A stretch of DNA of 27,384 nucleotides, from contig JAEXLC010000181.1 of NCBI GenBank assembly GCA_023445495.1, positions 1-27,384 on the forward strand, in the 5' to 3' direction. The notes below the pieces were generated by a model that saw nothing but the letters and a program-made list of their open reading frames with translations, had not been told where the DNA came from and searched no databases. This DNA comes from Pseudomonadota bacterium (GTDB taxonomy: Bacteria > Pseudomonadota > Alphaproteobacteria > Sphingomonadales > Sphingomonadaceae). A program made the translations under genes and the position numbers. This document shows positions 7,754-15,582 of this stretch, one piece after another (position 1 is the first letter of the stretch; the number at the start of each line of letters is the position of its first letter).

Positions 7754-7804
7754 CTGGTATAGAACCACTCTACCAATTCTGGTCCAGTGAATTGGTATTC
7801 AAAT
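7754..7804 (+). promoter_or_regulatory. Candidate GntR/FadR-type operator of the alginate operon
   Basis: The region carries five TGGT/ACCA half-sites, at 7755, 7764, 7772, 7780 and 7793. TGGTA (7755-7759) and TACCA (7771-7775) form a 21-base interrupted palindrome. ATTGGTATTCAAAT at 7791-7804 matches 12 of 14 bases of ATTGGTATACCAAT, the palindrome class bound by UxuR/ExuR, which are FadR-subfamily regulators. Bases 7754-7784 match the element before the autotransporter at 26 of 31 positions, with one gap. The likely binder is the GntR protein encoded at 19742. I could not assign a convincing -10 box. Confidence 0.6.
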
Positions 7805-7873
7805 TGGCTTGCACGTAATTCGCGCGACTGGTAGGCATCCGTATCGGCCACAAGAGCCGGTGGGGAGGACTCG

Positions 7874-9253
7874 TTGCGACTCTGGGCGCTGTCGATGGGG
7901 ATGCTTGCGGTAGCTGCCAGTCCGGCGGCGGCACGCGACACCCTTGTCCATAATCAGCAGGAATATGCCGCGGCAGCCAGGGCGCTGGCGCCGGGAGACC
8001 GCATCATCCTCGCCAATGGCGAGTGGCGCGACTTTGCGGTGCGCTTCTCGGGCGCAGGCACGCAGGACAAGCCGATCACCCTGACTGCGGAGACGCCGGG
8101 CAAGGTGATCCTGACCGGCGCATCGAGCCTGCGCATGGCGGGCAATTGGCTGGTCGTCTCGAACCTGGTCTTCAAGGACGGGCACGGCACCGGCGAGGAC
8201 CTGATCGCCTTTCGCTTCGATACCAAGCGCTGGGCGGAGAATTCGCGCCTGACCGGGGTCGTCGTCGATGGCTATGGCGCGCCGACGCAAGCCAAGACCG
8301 ATCACTGGGTCTCGCTCTACGGCAGCAAAAACCGCGTCGATCACTCGCACTTCACCGGCAAGGTGCATGGCGGGGCGATGCTGGTCGTGGTCCGCGCCGC
8401 CTATGGCCCGAGCGAGAACCATCACCGCATCGACCATAATTATTTCGGCCCGCGGCCTCCGCTGGGGGAAAATGGCGGCGAGACGATCCGCATCGGCACC
8501 AGCCAGCAATCGCAGAGCGATTCCTCCACGGTGGCCGAGGACAATTTCTTCGAGCGCTGCAATGGCGAAGTCGAGATCGTCTCGATCAAGTCCGGCGCCA
8601 ACATCCTGCGTCGCAATGTCGTGGTCGAGAGCCAGGGTGCCTTCGTGATGCGCCACGGGCACGGCAATGTGATCGAGGACAATGTCTTCTTCGGCAATGG
8701 CGTGAAGCACAGCGGCGGCGTGCGCGTGATCAACCGGCGCCAGATCGTCCGGAACAACTATTTCGAAGGGCTGGCCGGCGACGGGTCGTACAGCGCGCTC
8801 TCGCTGATGAACGGCGTGCCCAACTCGCCGATCAACCGCTACGAGCAGGTGCAGGATGCGCTGATCGAGCGGAACAGCCTGATCGATGCCGCGACGGTGA
8901 CTCTGGGCAACGGTGCCGATGCCGAACTGTCGCTGCCACCGGTCTCGACGCGGTTCGTGAACAACCTCTTCCTCAACGCGAAGCGCGGCGATCCCTTTGT
9001 CGCCAAGGCGGACATCGCCGGGATCACATTCACCGGCAATGTCCTGTCCGTGCCCGGACCCGCAGCTTTGCCGATCGCGATGGACCGCCGCCAGGTGGCG
9101 CTCAAGCGCGCCGCCAATGGCTTGCTCTATCCGGTCGATCCGGCGCTGGCCAAGCTCGGTGCCGATCGCACGCTCAAGCCCATCACGCGCGAGGAGACGG
9201 GTGTCTCCTGGTACGCCAAGCCTGCGGCCTCGCCGCTTCCGGGAAGCAATTGA
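7874..9253 (+). CDS. Secreted PL6 polysaccharide lyase (alginate lyase / chondroitinase B family)
   Basis: A 459-residue right-handed parallel beta-helix lyase with a Sec signal peptide (cut near SPAAA-RD, residue 20). Key residues are in place: the calcium ligands Asn200 (ENGGETIRIG), Glu232 and Glu234, the base Lys239 (IVSIKSG) and Arg260 (MRHGHGN). The Glu-x-Glu, Lys and Arg spacing is the same as in chondroitinase B (E243, E245, K250, R271). PL6 enzymes cleave alginate, or more rarely dermatan, by beta-elimination; the PL17, DEH-reductase and KdgK genes nearby favour alginate. The start is a TTG with GGGGAGGA 4 bases upstream. It is preferred over an internal ATG at 7895, which would remove the positive n-region of the signal peptide. 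First gene of the operon; its stop overlaps the next start (TGATG). Confidence 0.9.
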   Translation: MRLWALSMGMLAVAASPAAARDTLVHNQQEYAAAARALAPGDRIILANGEWRDFAVRFSGAGTQDKPITLTAETPGKVILTGASSLRMAGNWLVVSNLVFKDGHGTGEDLIAFRFDTKRWAENSRLTGVVVDGYGAPTQAKTDHWVSLYGSKNRVDHSHFTGKVHGGAMLVVVRAAYGPSENHHRIDHNYFGPRPPLGENGGETIRIGTSQQSQSDSSTVAEDNFFERCNGEVEIVSIKSGANILRRNVVVESQGAFVMRHGHGNVIEDNVFFGNGVKHSGGVRVINRRQIVRNNYFEGLAGDGSYSALSLMNGVPNSPINRYEQVQDALIERNSLIDAATVTLGNGADAELSLPPVSTRFVNNLFLNAKRGDPFVAKADIAGITFTGNVLSVPGPAALPIAMDRRQVALKRAANGLLYPVDPALAKLGADRTLKPITREETGVSWYAKPAASPLPGSN

Positions 9254-11448
9254 TGACTCGTTTCGCGTTTCTCCTCGCCGGTACCACCTTGCTCGCTACC
9301 CCTGTTGCCGCACAGACCGCGCCCGGCACCCAGCCTACGCTGTTCCGCGCAGCCGAGATGGCGGCCACGGCCAAGGAAGCCACCGCCTATCCGCTGTTCA
9401 ACGCCGAGCTGAAGCGGGTGCGCCGCGAAGTCGACAAGGCGATCAAGGCCGGCGTGATCGTGCCCCAGCCCAAGGATCCGGGTGGCGGGTACACGCATGA
9501 GCAGCACAAGCGGAACTACACCGCCATCTATGGCGCGGGCCTGCTGTTCCGGATCACCGGCGAACAGCGTTATGCCGATTTCGCCCGGGCCGAGCTGCTG
9601 GAGTACGCCAAGCTCTACCCGACGCTGGGCAACCATCCGGCGGCGAGCGACCAGCGCCCGGGCCGGTTGTTCTGGCAGAGCCTCAACGACGCGGTCTGGG
9701 CGGTCTATGCCGTGCAGGGCTATGACGCGATCCGGGAGTCGCTGAGCGCCGCCGATCGCGCGACGATCGACGAGAAGGTGTTCCGCCCGATGGCGAGCTT
9801 CCTGTCGGCGGGGCAAGCGGAAGAGTTCGACCAGATCCACAACCATGCCACCTGGGCCTGCGCCGCGGTCGGTATGATCGGCTATACGCTGCGCGACAAG
9901 GATTTCGTCGAGGTCGCGCTGAAGGGCCTGCACCGCGACGGCAAGTTCGGCTTCCTGGCGCAGATCGACCAGCTCTTCTCGCCCGACGGCTATTATGTCG
10001 AAGGGCCCTATTACCAGCGCTACGCAATGCTGCCCTTCGTGCTGTTCGCCCGCTTCATCGAAGCGAACCAGCCCGAGCAGAAGATCTTCCAGCACCGCGA
10101 CGGCGTGCTGCTCAAGGCGATCCGCACTTCGATCCAGACGACCTATGACGGCTTCTTCTTCCCGTTCAACGACGCGATGCCGGACAAGAGCCTGAAGACC
10201 GACGAGCTCTATCAGTCGGTAGCGATCGGCTATGAAGTGACCAAGGATCCGGCCTTGCTCTCGATCGCGCAGTGGCAGGGCCGCACCGTGCTGACGCCCG
10301 ACGGCCTGATGGTTGCGCGCGATCTCGCGGCGGGCAAGGCCAAGCCCTTTCCCTTCGCTTCGCAGTTCCTCAGCGACGGGCCCAAGGGCGAGATGGGCGG
10401 CCTTGCGATCATGCGCTCGGGGCCGAGCGACAAGGATCAGGTGCTCGTCGCCAAGAATGCCGCGATGGGCATGGGCCATGGCCATTTCGACAAGCTGAAC
10501 TGGATTCTCTACGACAACGGCCACGCCATCGTGACCGATTACGGCGCGGCGCGCTTCCTCAATGTCGAGAGCAAGGACGGCGGGCGCTACCTCAAGGAAA
10601 ATGAGAGCTGGGCGAAGCAGACCGTCGCGCACAACACGCTGGTGGTGAACGAGACCAGCAATTTCGGCGGCAAGTGGAAGGTCGGCGACAAGCTCGCGCC
10701 GAAGCAGCTGTTCTGGGCGAGCACCCCGCAGGCGACGATCAGTACCGCCGAGATGGTCGGGGCCTATCCGGGCGTCCGCTATCGCCGCACGCTGATCCAG
10801 CTGCCGGTGGAGGGTACCGAAAGCCCGATGATCGTCGACCTGCTCGACGTGACCGGCGACAAGCCCGCCACCTATGACCTGCCGCTCCATTATGCCGGGC
10901 AGATCACAGCGATCGGCTTCCCGCTCCAGTCGAACACGGCCGAGCGGCCGGTGCTGGGCAAAACCGCCGGCTATCAGCATATCTGGGTCGATGCGACGGG
11001 CACGCCGGGTGCGGACAATGGCGCGATCACCTGGATCAACGACAACCGCTTCTACACCTACCGGATGATCGCGCCGGCCGGCGCCAGCGTGATCCTGGGT
11101 GAGAGCGGCGCCAACGATCCGCGCTTCAACCTGCGTCGCGAGCCGCTGCTGATCGAGCGCGTGACGAACGCGACCAACGCCCAGTTCGTCAACCTGCTCG
11201 AGCCGCACGGCAATTATGACGCCGGCGAAGAGAAGACCACGGCGAGCAACAGCCGGGTGAAGGGCTTCACCCATGTCCGCACTGGCGATGCCGATGTGGT
11301 GACGATCAAGCTCGCCGATGGCCGCAGCATCACGCTCGCCATCGCTTTCTCGGTCGATGCCAATGCCGCGCATTCGGCGACGATCGACGGCAGGAAGCTC
11401 GACTGGAAGGGCCATTTCGCGCGCTTCGATGCGGGCAAGGGAAACTGA
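9253..11448 (+). CDS. Secreted PL17 oligoalginate lyase
   Basis: A 731-residue enzyme with a signal peptide (MTRFAFLLAG..PVAA, cut near residue 20), an alpha/alpha-toroid N-terminal domain and a heparinase II/III-type beta-sandwich domain. The residues known in the PL17 enzyme Alg17c are all found at a constant offset of four: Asn197-His198 (IHNHATW), Tyr254 (VEGPYYQRY), Tyr446 (GGRYLKENES), and the zinc ligands His411, Asp429 and His460. PL17 enzymes are exolytic and release the monomer DEH from the oligomers made by endolytic lyases such as the upstream PL6 protein. The ATG at 9253 shares its A with the PL6 stop codon, so translation is coupled. A TTG at 9250 is less likely. No lipobox is seen, so the enzyme is probably periplasmic. 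Confidence 0.93.
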   Translation: MTRFAFLLAGTTLLATPVAAQTAPGTQPTLFRAAEMAATAKEATAYPLFNAELKRVRREVDKAIKAGVIVPQPKDPGGGYTHEQHKRNYTAIYGAGLLFRITGEQRYADFARAELLEYAKLYPTLGNHPAASDQRPGRLFWQSLNDAVWAVYAVQGYDAIRESLSAADRATIDEKVFRPMASFLSAGQAEEFDQIHNHATWACAAVGMIGYTLRDKDFVEVALKGLHRDGKFGFLAQIDQLFSPDGYYVEGPYYQRYAMLPFVLFARFIEANQPEQKIFQHRDGVLLKAIRTSIQTTYDGFFFPFNDAMPDKSLKTDELYQSVAIGYEVTKDPALLSIAQWQGRTVLTPDGLMVARDLAAGKAKPFPFASQFLSDGPKGEMGGLAIMRSGPSDKDQVLVAKNAAMGMGHGHFDKLNWILYDNGHAIVTDYGAARFLNVESKDGGRYLKENESWAKQTVAHNTLVVNETSNFGGKWKVGDKLAPKQLFWASTPQATISTAEMVGAYPGVRYRRTLIQLPVEGTESPMIVDLLDVTGDKPATYDLPLHYAGQITAIGFPLQSNTAERPVLGKTAGYQHIWVDATGTPGADNGAITWINDNRFYTYRMIAPAGASVILGESGANDPRFNLRREPLLIERVTNATNAQFVNLLEPHGNYDAGEEKTTASNSRVKGFTHVRTGDADVVTIKLADGRSITLAIAFSVDANAAHSATIDGRKLDWKGHFARFDAGKGN

Positions 11449-11452
11449 GCCG

Positions 11453-12736
11453 ATGACGAAGGTCAAAGGGCTTCGCTGGCTGGTGATCGGCCTGATCGGG
11501 CTGGTCACCGTCATCAACTATATCGATCGCAACGCGCTGGCGGTGATGTGGCCGGCGGTGTCGAAGGACATCGGCGCGGACAAGGCGGATTATGCGCTGC
11601 TCGTGACCATGTTCATGGTCGCCTATGCCTTCGGCCAGTCGCTGTTCGGCAAGCTGCTCGACCGGATCGGCACGCGTATCGGCTTCGTCATCGCGATTGC
11701 GGTGTGGTCGGTGTCGATCGGTGCGCATGCGCTAGTCCGCTCGCTCGGCGCGCTGCTCTGCTTGCGCGTTACCTTGGGCGTGTCCGAGGCGGGCAACTGG
11801 CCCGGTGCGGTCAAGGCCAATGCTTTGTGGTTTCCGCCGCAGGAGCGCGCCTTTGCGCAGGGCATCTTCAACGCCGGTGCCGCGATCGGCGCGATCATCG
11901 CCGCGCCTGCCGTCGCCGCGCTCTATGCCGGGTTCGGCTGGCGGACGACCTTCGTGCTGGTCGGCGTGCTCGGCTTTGTCTGGCTGATCCCCTGGCTGTT
12001 CGTCTACCGCGCCGATCCCGATCGTCATCCCTGGCTGAGCGACGAGGAGCGTGCGCACATCAACGCCCGTCCCGTCGCCGTCGAGGAGGCCGCGCCGGCA
12101 CCCGGCATGCTCGAGCTGCTGCGCTATCGCCAGAGCTGGGCGATCCTGCTCAGCCGCTTCTTCCTCGATCCGGTCTGGTGGCTGTTCGTCTCCTGGCTGC
12201 CGATCTACCTCGCCGAGACCTTCCACTTCGACGTGAAGCAGATCGGCATGTTCGGCTGGGTGCCGTTTGTCGGCGCGATGCTCGGCAGCCTCGGCGGCGG
12301 CTGGTTCTCCGGCCTGCTGATCGCCCGGGGCTGGAGCGCGCTCTCGGCCCGCAAGCTCGCCATCGCGATCGGCGGCGTCATCATGCTGCCGGCGCTGCTG
12401 CTCACCGCCCAGGCTTCGACGCCGCTTTCGGCCGTGCTGCTGATCGCGGTGATCCTGTTCGGCTTCCAGGTGGCGATCAACAACATCCAGACCATGCCGG
12501 GCGACTATTTCGCCGGCGGCGCGGTCGGCTCGCTCGCCGGTATCAGCGGCACCGCCGCGGTGGCCGGCACGCTCATCACCACCTGGCTCGTGCCGGTGAT
12601 GACCAGCCAGGGTTATGCGCCGATCTTCGCGCTGGCCGCGGCGATCGTCCCGCTCGCGCTTCTCTCCATCCTGCTCCTCGGCCGCGGGCTTCCGCGCGCC
12701 GCGGGCACCACTTCCCCAGAACGGAATCCAGCATGA
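11453..12736 (+). CDS. MFS uronate transporter (ExuT/ACS-type)
   Basis: A 427-residue major-facilitator protein with about twelve membrane helices. The first helix ends in NYIDRNALAV and is followed by GKLLDRIGTR (MFS motif A), the pattern of the anion:cation symporter family that contains the hexuronate transporter ExuT. The internal segment GVSEAGNWPGAVKANALWFP is also typical. Its role would be proton-driven import of DEH or other monouronates made by the PL6 and PL17 lyases. The ATG is 4 bases after the PL17 stop; I reject the longer frame upstream because it lies inside that gene. The stop overlaps the next start as ATGA. The substrate is inferred from context. Confidence 0.88.
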   Translation: MTKVKGLRWLVIGLIGLVTVINYIDRNALAVMWPAVSKDIGADKADYALLVTMFMVAYAFGQSLFGKLLDRIGTRIGFVIAIAVWSVSIGAHALVRSLGALLCLRVTLGVSEAGNWPGAVKANALWFPPQERAFAQGIFNAGAAIGAIIAAPAVAALYAGFGWRTTFVLVGVLGFVWLIPWLFVYRADPDRHPWLSDEERAHINARPVAVEEAAPAPGMLELLRYRQSWAILLSRFFLDPVWWLFVSWLPIYLAETFHFDVKQIGMFGWVPFVGAMLGSLGGGWFSGLLIARGWSALSARKLAIAIGGVIMLPALLLTAQASTPLSAVLLIAVILFGFQVAINNIQTMPGDYFAGGAVGSLAGISGTAAVAGTLITTWLVPVMTSQGYAPIFALAAAIVPLALLSILLLGRGLPRAAGTTSPERNPA

Positions 12737-13485
12737 AATTGAAGGACAAGGTCGCCATCGTCACCGGCGGCGGGCGTGACATCGGCAAGTCGGTCTCGCT
12801 GCAGCTCGCGGCACAGGGCGCCAAGGTCGCGGTCAACTATCGCAGCGACGAAGCCGCCGCCAAGGCGACCGTCGCAGAGATCGAAGCCGCAGGCGGCACC
12901 GCGATCCTGGTCCAGGCCGACGTCACCAAGCCGGCGGAAGTGGCCAAGCTGGTCGAGGAGACCACGGCGGCATTCGGCGAGCGTGTCGACGTGCTGGTCA
13001 ACGTCGCCGGCGGCATGGTCGCCCGCAAGACGCTGGCGGATATGGACGAGGCGTTCTTCGACCATGTCATGGAGCTCAACCTCAAGTCCGCCTTCCTGGT
13101 GACCAAGGCAGTGCTGCCGCATCTCGGCGAGGGCAGTGCGATCGTGAACCTGTCGTCGCTCGCCGGCCGCGACGGCGGTGGGCCGGGTGCGTCGATCTAC
13201 GCCACCGCCAAGGGCGCGCTGATGACCTTCACCCGCGGCCTCGCCAAGGAGCTGGGTCCGCAGGGCATCCGGGTCAACGCGCTGTGCCCCGGCCTGATCG
13301 GCACCAGCTTCCACGACACTTTCTCCAAGCCCGAGGGCCGCAAGGCAGTGGCCGGCAACACGCCGCTGCGCCGCGAAGGCCATCCGGACGAAGTGGCGTC
13401 GGCGGTGGTCTTCCTCGCCTCGAACGACTCCTCGTTCCTGACGGGCGTCAACATGGACATCAACGGCGGCCTCGCCTTCTCCTGA
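12733..13485 (+). CDS. SDR oxidoreductase, probable DEH (4-deoxy-L-erythro-5-hexoseulose uronate) reductase
   Basis: A 250-residue classical short-chain dehydrogenase. The cofactor motif TGGGRDIG is at 11-18, NVAGG at 90-94 (Val where the family usually has Asn), structural Asn116, and the catalytic Ser142, Tyr156 and Lys160 (YATAK). Arg37 after NY at the end of beta-strand 2 would favour NADPH. In alginate degraders an SDR of this kind reduces DEH to 2-keto-3-deoxygluconate (KDG), and here it lies between a uronate transporter and, across the locus, KDG kinase. A role in another sugar-acid step (for example a 5-keto-gluconate-type reduction) cannot be excluded from sequence alone. Start and upstream stop overlap by four bases. 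Confidence 0.85.
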   Translation: MKLKDKVAIVTGGGRDIGKSVSLQLAAQGAKVAVNYRSDEAAAKATVAEIEAAGGTAILVQADVTKPAEVAKLVEETTAAFGERVDVLVNVAGGMVARKTLADMDEAFFDHVMELNLKSAFLVTKAVLPHLGEGSAIVNLSSLAGRDGGGPGASIYATAKGALMTFTRGLAKELGPQGIRVNALCPGLIGTSFHDTFSKPEGRKAVAGNTPLRREGHPDEVASAVVFLASNDSSFLTGVNMDINGGLAFS

Positions 13486-13521
13486 TCGAAGGACAGAAGG
13501 CCGCAACTGGGAGGGTAAAAC

Positions 13522-14400
13522 ATGCTGAAAATGGCGATCACGCTGGCAGCGTTGCTGGCGGTTCCGGGGGCGGCCTTCGCCCAGAATTCGGAGGCGCAGC
13601 CTTCGCTCGACAAGCGCGAGAAGCGGACCGATGCGCCGCCGATCTCCGCTTACAAGATCATCCTGGTCGGCGATTCGACCATGGCGCCGGGTAGCGGCTG
13701 GGCCTCGGCCTTCTGCGCCTATCATGTGAAGTCGAACATTGCCTGCCTAAACATGGGGCGGGGCGGGCGCTCGACCCGCAGCTACCAGGCCGAGGGTTCG
13801 TGGAAGATCGCGCTCGGTGAGGCCGCCGCGCCTGGCTATGCCAAGAAATACGTCCTCATCCAGTTCGGCCATAACGACCAGTCGACCAAGGCCGAGCGCT
13901 GGACCGACCTCAACACCGATTTCCAGTCGAACCTGCGCCAGATGGTGAGCGATGTGCGCGCCGCCGGTGCGGTGCCGGTGCTGGTCACCCCGCTGTCGCG
14001 CCGCGAGTTCCGCGACGGCAAGCTCAACAACACGCTCGCCGCCTGGGCCGATGCGGTGCGCAAGATCGGCGTCGAGATGAAGGCGCCGGTGATCGAGCTG
14101 AACCGCGACAGCGCCCGGGCGGTTGAGCAGCTCGGCGCGGTCGACTCGATGAAGCTGGCGATGGCCGAGCCGCTTCCCGAGGAAGTCGCGGCAGGCAAGG
14201 CCGGCACCACGCTGCGCCCGCGCCCGGCGCCGGAATCGCCGCCGGCCTCGACCCTGCCCAAGACCGGCCCGCGCGGCCGGATCGTCGAGAAGTTCGACTA
14301 CACCCATGTCGGCGAAGCCGGCGCCAAGGCCTTCGCCAAGATCGTCGCGTACGATCTGGCGATCGCCGTGCCCGAATTGAGCAGCCAGCTGCTCCCCTGA
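13522..14400 (+). CDS. Secreted SGNH acetylesterase, CE12-like (rhamnogalacturonan acetylesterase type)
   Basis: A 292-residue secreted esterase (signal peptide MLKMAITLAALLAVPGAAFA, cut at about residue 20). All SGNH blocks are visible: GDSTM (catalytic Ser52), GRGGRST (oxyanion Gly), GHND (Asn118) and DYTH (Asp259, His262), which together match CE12 esterases. These remove O-acetyl groups from uronic-acid polysaccharides such as pectin. Here it closes the alginate operon, 36 bases after the SDR with a strong GGGAGGG ribosome site, so acetylated bacterial alginate is a reasonable substrate. A Pro-rich insert (about residues 225-252, LRPRPAPESPPASTLP) separates the core from the Asp-His block, an unusual feature. 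The operon terminator follows directly. Confidence 0.87.
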   Translation: MLKMAITLAALLAVPGAAFAQNSEAQPSLDKREKRTDAPPISAYKIILVGDSTMAPGSGWASAFCAYHVKSNIACLNMGRGGRSTRSYQAEGSWKIALGEAAAPGYAKKYVLIQFGHNDQSTKAERWTDLNTDFQSNLRQMVSDVRAAGAVPVLVTPLSRREFRDGKLNNTLAAWADAVRKIGVEMKAPVIELNRDSARAVEQLGAVDSMKLAMAEPLPEEVAAGKAGTTLRPRPAPESPPASTLPKTGPRGRIVEKFDYTHVGEAGAKAFAKIVAYDLAIAVPELSSQLLP

Positions 14401-14411
14401 GCTCCGTCCCT

Positions 14412-14454
14412 GGAGGCGCGGTTCGCATCCCACGGCCGCGCCTCCTTTTTTATT
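14412..14454 (+). terminator. Rho-independent terminator of the alginate operon
   Basis: A perfect 10-bp stem GGAGGCGCGG / CCGCGCCTCC (14412-14421 and 14436-14445) with a 14-base loop is followed at once by TTTTTTATT. It starts 12 bases after the esterase stop, and marks the end of the five-gene operon. Confidence 0.92.
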
Positions 14455-14480
14455 CGGCCGCGTCGCCCTAACGGGTGCCC

Positions 14481-15254
14481 ATGCACCTTACCCCCGACAT
14501 CCTCGCCTTCCTCGTCACCATGGCGCTGCTCGCCGGCACCGTCGATGCGATGGCGGGCGGCGGCGGGTTGATTACCTTGCCCGCGCTGATGGCGATGGGC
14601 GTGCCGCCGGTCTCGGCGATCGCGACCAACAAGCTGGCCAGCGCCTGCGGCACCGGCTCCGCGCTGTTCACCTATGCCCGGGCCGGGCATGTCGACTTCA
14701 AGCGCTTCGCACTGCCCGCAGCGGGCGCCTTTGTCGGCGCGGCGGCCGGAGCGGTGACGTTGCAGCTGATCGACTCGCACTTCCTCGCTGCCTTCGTGCC
14801 GGTGCTGCTGATCCTGATGGGCCTCTATTTCCTGCTCGCGCCGAAGATGAGCGAGGCGGACCGGCATGCCCGGGTGGGGACGAAGGGGCTGACGCTGATC
14901 GTGACCGGCATCGGCTTTTATGACGGCTTTTTCGGGCCGGGCACGGGATCCTTCCTGACCACCGCGCTGGTCGCGCTCGCCGGGCTCGGGCTGGTGCGGG
15001 CGATCGGCAACACCAAGTTCCTCAACCTCTCGACCAACCTGGCCGGACTGCTCGCGATGATCGCCGGCGGCAAGCTGCTGTGGGGGCTGGGCATCGCGAT
15101 GGCGCTGGCGAACATGGCGGGCAACCAGATCGGCGCGCGGCTGGCGATCCGGTTCGGGGGCAAGGGCGTGCGGCCACTGCTGGTGCTGCTCTCGGCGGCG
15201 CTGACCGTGAAGCTGCTGGCCGATCCGGCGAACCCGATCTGGGGCTGGTTCTGA
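14481..15254 (+). CDS. TSUP (TauE/SafE) family membrane permease
   Basis: A 257-residue membrane protein with about eight hydrophobic segments. It has the two family repeats: an N-terminal GTVDAMAGGGGLITLPALM (residues about 19-37) and an internal IGFYDGFFGPGTGSF. TSUP proteins of the YfcA type are thought to export or import sulfur-containing or organic anions; the substrate here is unknown. I take the ATG at 14481; a GTG at 14475 in frame is possible. No clear ribosome site is present, and the start lies only 26 bases after the terminator tail, so the transcript may be nearly leaderless. It lies between alginate genes, but nothing shows that it works with them. Confidence 0.85.
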   Translation: MHLTPDILAFLVTMALLAGTVDAMAGGGGLITLPALMAMGVPPVSAIATNKLASACGTGSALFTYARAGHVDFKRFALPAAGAFVGAAAGAVTLQLIDSHFLAAFVPVLLILMGLYFLLAPKMSEADRHARVGTKGLTLIVTGIGFYDGFFGPGTGSFLTTALVALAGLGLVRAIGNTKFLNLSTNLAGLLAMIAGGKLLWGLGIAMALANMAGNQIGARLAIRFGGKGVRPLLVLLSAALTVKLLADPANPIWGWF

Positions 15255-15332
15255 TTTCCAACAGCGGGGTTGGCGGCGACTCGCGGAAGTATCCGAAGCA
15301 CAGGCCAAGCGCGGGTTTTCGCCGGGCCGAAA

Positions 15333-15378
15333 TTGACATAGTTCCCGGTACCGCGCCGCATCTCGCAACATTGTTGCG
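15333..15378. promoter_or_regulatory. Orphan TTGACA box and 15-base palindrome in the TSUP-kdgK gap
   Basis: In the 328-base gap without a gene (15255-15582) there is TTGACA at 15333-15338, and 26 bases on a perfect odd palindrome, CGCAACA-T-TGTTGCG, at 15364-15378. It could be an operator at a transcription start or a short hairpin. No open frame follows on the plus strand before the REP pair at 15472, and no good -10 box is visible. Both neighbouring genes end here, so a promoter is not expected. Confidence 0.4.
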
Positions 15379-15471
15379 GGCGGGGGATCCTATTTTTCCT
15401 GCGGGTTGAAAGAGCGGCCGGGTGGTGGACCGGCTGGGGAAGCCAAGCAGGCCGAATCCTACATTGCAAGC

Positions 15472-15565
15472 TATCGTCACCCTGAACTTGTTTCAGGGTC
15501 CAATTCTCCACCAGCGATAGTGCCTGAGGAGCCTTGGATGCTGAAACAAGTTCAGCATGACGATA
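15472..15565. repeat. Inverted REP pair (...CTGAACTTGTTTCAG...) at the kdgK 3' end
   Basis: Two 31-base arms, 15472-15502 and 15535-15565, are inverted copies that differ at four positions. Each arm forms its own hairpin (ACCCTGAA/TTCAGGGT and ATGCTGAA/TTCAGCAT), and the four differences are compensatory, keeping both hairpins paired. The 32-base spacer has no other feature I can see. From memory, this repeat is abundant in sphingomonad genomes; its translated shadow (LKQVQGDD) is a familiar artefact. It sits 18 bases past the kdgK stop and may protect or end that transcript. Confidence 0.85.
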
Positions 15566-15582
15566 TGGGCTTAGGCCGGTCC

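Noticed and set aside
7754..7804. Sigma-54 promoter before the PL6 operon (TTGGC...TTGCA-like bases)
   Set aside because: The GG and GC dinucleotides are not at the -24/-12 spacing.
7895..9253. ATG at 7895 as the start of the PL6 gene
   Set aside because: It has no ribosome site and would remove the positively charged start of the signal peptide; the TTG at 7874 has GGGGAGGA 4 bases upstream.
9127..11517. 796-codon open frame antisense to the PL17 lyase
   Set aside because: PL17 catalytic and zinc residues are intact on the sense strand; the antisense frame is low-complexity.
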